Below, piece by piece: positions 62,461 to 64,000 of a stretch of DNA of 64,000 nt (the first letter of the stretch is position 1; each line of letters opens with the position of its first letter). The stretch spans positions 1-64,000 of the forward strand of contig MEPB01000045.1 of assembly GCA_001769385.1 (NCBI GenBank), in the 5' to 3' direction. A program made the translations under genes and the position numbers. The notes under the pieces were generated by a model. That model did not search any database, was not told the DNA's origin, and saw nothing but the letters and a program-made list of their open reading frames with translations. The stretch is from Bacteroidetes bacterium RIFCSPLOWO2_12_FULL_35_15. Lineage in GTDB: Bacteria; Bacteroidota; Bacteroidia; 2-12-FULL-35-15.

Positions 62461-63213
62461 ATGCTATCAATAAAAAACCTACACGCCTCAATAGGCGGAA
62501 AAGAAATTCTGAAAGGAATTAATTTAGAAGTAAAAGCAGGAGAAGTTCACGCTATCATGGGACCAAATGGTTCCGGTAAAAGCACTTTAGCAAACGTACT
62601 TGCCGGACGACAAGATTATGATGTTACAGAAGGAGAAGTAATCTTCAACGGAAAAAATCTGTTAGAACTTTCTCCGGAGGATAGAGCCAGGGAAGGCGTA
62701 TTTCTTGCGTTCCAGTATCCGATTGAAATCCCCGGAGTAAGCAATGTCAATTTTTTGAAAACTGCGATAAATGAAATTCGTGCCTACAAAGGATTGGAAG
62801 CAATGGATGCAAAAGATTTTTTAGCGCGTATGAAAGAAAAACAAAAGTTAGTAGAGTTGGATATGAAGCTTGCTAATCGTTCTGTTAATGAAGGTTTTAG
62901 CGGAGGAGAAAAAAAACGTAATGAGATTTTTCAGATGGCAATGCTGGAGCCCAAGTTAGCAATACTGGATGAAACCGATAGCGGATTGGATATTGATGCG
63001 TTGCGAATTGTTTCAAACGGTGTCAATAAATTAAAAAACAAAGACAATGCAACTATTGTAGTTACGCATTATCAGCGACTTTTAGATTATATTGTTCCTG
63101 ATTTTGTGCATGTATTGTATAATGGAAAAATTGTAAAAACAGGTCCAAAAGAATTGGCTTTAGAGCTGGAAGAAAAAGGATATGATTTTATAAAAGAGGA
63201 AGCAGGAGCATAA
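62461..63213 (+). CDS. sufC: Fe-S cluster assembly ATPase SufC
   Basis: SufC is the ABC-type ATPase of SufBCD. IMGPNGSGKSTLANVL is Walker A, FSGGEKKRNEIFQMAML the ABC signature, and LAILDETDSGLDIDALRIV the Walker B with the Suf-typical SGLDIDAL stretch. It has 250 residues and no membrane part. sufD follows after a palindromic repeat. Confidence 0.97.
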   Translation: MLSIKNLHASIGGKEILKGINLEVKAGEVHAIMGPNGSGKSTLANVLAGRQDYDVTEGEVIFNGKNLLELSPEDRAREGVFLAFQYPIEIPGVSNVNFLKTAINEIRAYKGLEAMDAKDFLARMKEKQKLVELDMKLANRSVNEGFSGGEKKRNEIFQMAMLEPKLAILDETDSGLDIDALRIVSNGVNKLKNKDNATIVVTHYQRLLDYIVPDFVHVLYNGKIVKTGPKELALELEEKGYDFIKEEAGA

Positions 63214-63221
63214 TTCAAGAG

Positions 63222-63316
63222 ACGTCATTGCGAATGTAACGCAGTGGAATGACGCAATCTCTTTATAGCGAGAAAGAGATTGCTTCGGTCGTGAAAAACT
63301 CCCTCGCAATGACGAA
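63222..63316. repeat. Extragenic palindrome between sufC and sufD
   Basis: CGTCATTGCGAATGTAACGC and, on the other strand, CGTCATTGCGAGGGAGTTTT end a long imperfect palindrome whose centre AATCTCTTTATAGCGAGAAA runs on as AGATTG, an inner inverted repeat. The type is common between Bacteroidota genes; the region at 47552-47637 is a diverged relative. Confidence 0.75.
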
Positions 63317-63324
63317 AATAAAAA

Positions 63325-64000
63325 ATGGAAACTAGTACAAAACAAAATACCGTAACCGAAAAATTTCTGAAATTGATCGAATCATCTTTTCCTACAATTG
63401 TGGATGGGAAAGAAAAAGATTTAGCTATCAAAGCATTCGTTAATCAAGGTGTTCCAACTCGCAAACACGAAGAATACAAATATGTGAATGTAGAATTGAT
63501 ACTGAAAGACGATCTTTCTGTAGCTACAAATAATATAATTTCTCAGGAACAAGTTGAACAGTTCAACTTTTTAGTAGATGCTTATTTAGTTGTAATTGTA
63601 AATGGAATTTTTAGTGAAGAATTGTCCAGGTTAAAAGATCTTCCAAAAGGAATGATCGTTTGTAGTTTGGATGTTGCGAAAGAAAACCACAAAGTTATTT
63701 TTGAAAAGCATTATTCAAAATTTGCCGATATAAATGCAGATGCATTCATTGCATTAAATTCGGCAATGGCTAAGACCGGAGTTTTTGTTCATGTATCTAA
63801 AAGCATAATCATTGAAAAGCCACTTCATATCATTCACATTTCTTCAGCAAAGAAAGCGGAAATAATAAATCCACGAAATCTGATCGTGATCGAAGAAAAT
63901 GCTCAGGCGAAAATCATTGAGTCATACGAAACGAGTGATACTTCAGCTAAAATATTCAACAATGCAGTAACTGAAATAGTTGTTGGTGCAAACTCGATCG
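63325..64000 (+). CDS. sufD: Fe-S cluster assembly protein SufD (3' end outside window)
   Basis: An open frame starts at ATG 63325 and is still open at the window end after 225 codons. VPTRKHEEYKYVNVELILKD near residue 50 is the SufD-typical N-terminal block (PTRKxExWKYT in others), and later PLHIIHISS and NLIVIEENAQAKIIE match the beginning of the beta-helix. SufD completes the SufBCD complex with the preceding genes. A SufS desulfurase gene may follow outside the window. Confidence 0.9.
   Translation, partial: METSTKQNTVTEKFLKLIESSFPTIVDGKEKDLAIKAFVNQGVPTRKHEEYKYVNVELILKDDLSVATNNIISQEQVEQFNFLVDAYLVVIVNGIFSEELSRLKDLPKGMIVCSLDVAKENHKVIFEKHYSKFADINADAFIALNSAMAKTGVFVHVSKSIIIEKPLHIIHISSAKKAEIINPRNLIVIEENAQAKIIESYETSDTSAKIFNNAVTEIVVGANSI

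Overview
The window looks like chromosomal DNA of an AT-rich member of the Bacteroidota. Several signals agree. Three secreted proteins carry C-terminal type IX secretion (T9SS type A) sorting domains. Start codons are preceded by A-rich DNA, not Shine-Dalgarno sequences. Promoters fit the TTG / TAnnTTTG pattern. There is a Wolinella/Bacteroides-type three-subunit succinate dehydrogenase, a LytTR regulator paired with a two-component-propeller kinase, and typical small passenger genes (GxxExxY protein, four-helix-bundle protein, REP-associated transposase). The order or genus cannot be fixed from this sequence. No rRNA, tRNA, CRISPR array or prophage was seen.

Layout. 1-18300 is mainly assimilatory sulfate reduction: siroheme sulfite reductase, cobA, a CysG-N/TauE fusion, cysH, homoserine dehydrogenase and a TonB-type receptor on the plus strand, met head-on by cysC-cysD-cysN on the minus strand. 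A deoC/aldehyde dehydrogenase operon and cysQ follow. 18395-26907 has a T9SS cargo protein and an envelope polysaccharide group (gmd, fcl, two Wzi-like outer-membrane proteins around a WecA/MraY-like transferase). 27091-34808 holds two small secreted proteins, a persulfide/thiosulfate module (TauE, two YeeE halves, persulfide dioxygenase-rhodanese, rhodanese, DUF6132), a small conserved protein and NDH-2. 35126-42103 has a lipoprotein, the sdhC-sdhA-sdhB operon and aminopeptidase P. 42359-53370 has two T9SS proteins, a hydrolase, a 56-residue membrane protein, a LytTR/propeller-kinase pair and thiL. 53493-58989 has a noncoding repeat and two polytopic envelope enzymes. 59112-64000 is the suf operon, cut by the window end inside sufD.

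The most striking observation is regulatory. Both sulfate-assimilation operons start with a short open frame rich in cysteine codons (132-221 plus strand; 13122-13196 minus strand). Each is followed by a strong hairpin plus U-run, and each has an upstream segment that can pair with the 5' arm of that hairpin. This is the architecture of a translation-coupled attenuator sensing charged Cys-tRNA, used twice for one pathway. The arrangement is seen in the sequence; the mechanism is inferred.

A second theme is small mobile or selfish DNA. Three passenger genes (GxxExxY, RAYT, four-helix bundle) each sit between genes of an operon, in the operon's orientation, bracketed by their own repeats. A roughly 100-bp palindromic MITE-like element is found inside one copy of a longer repeat, while the second copy in this window keeps the uninterrupted site. 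Many extragenic palindromes lie between genes.
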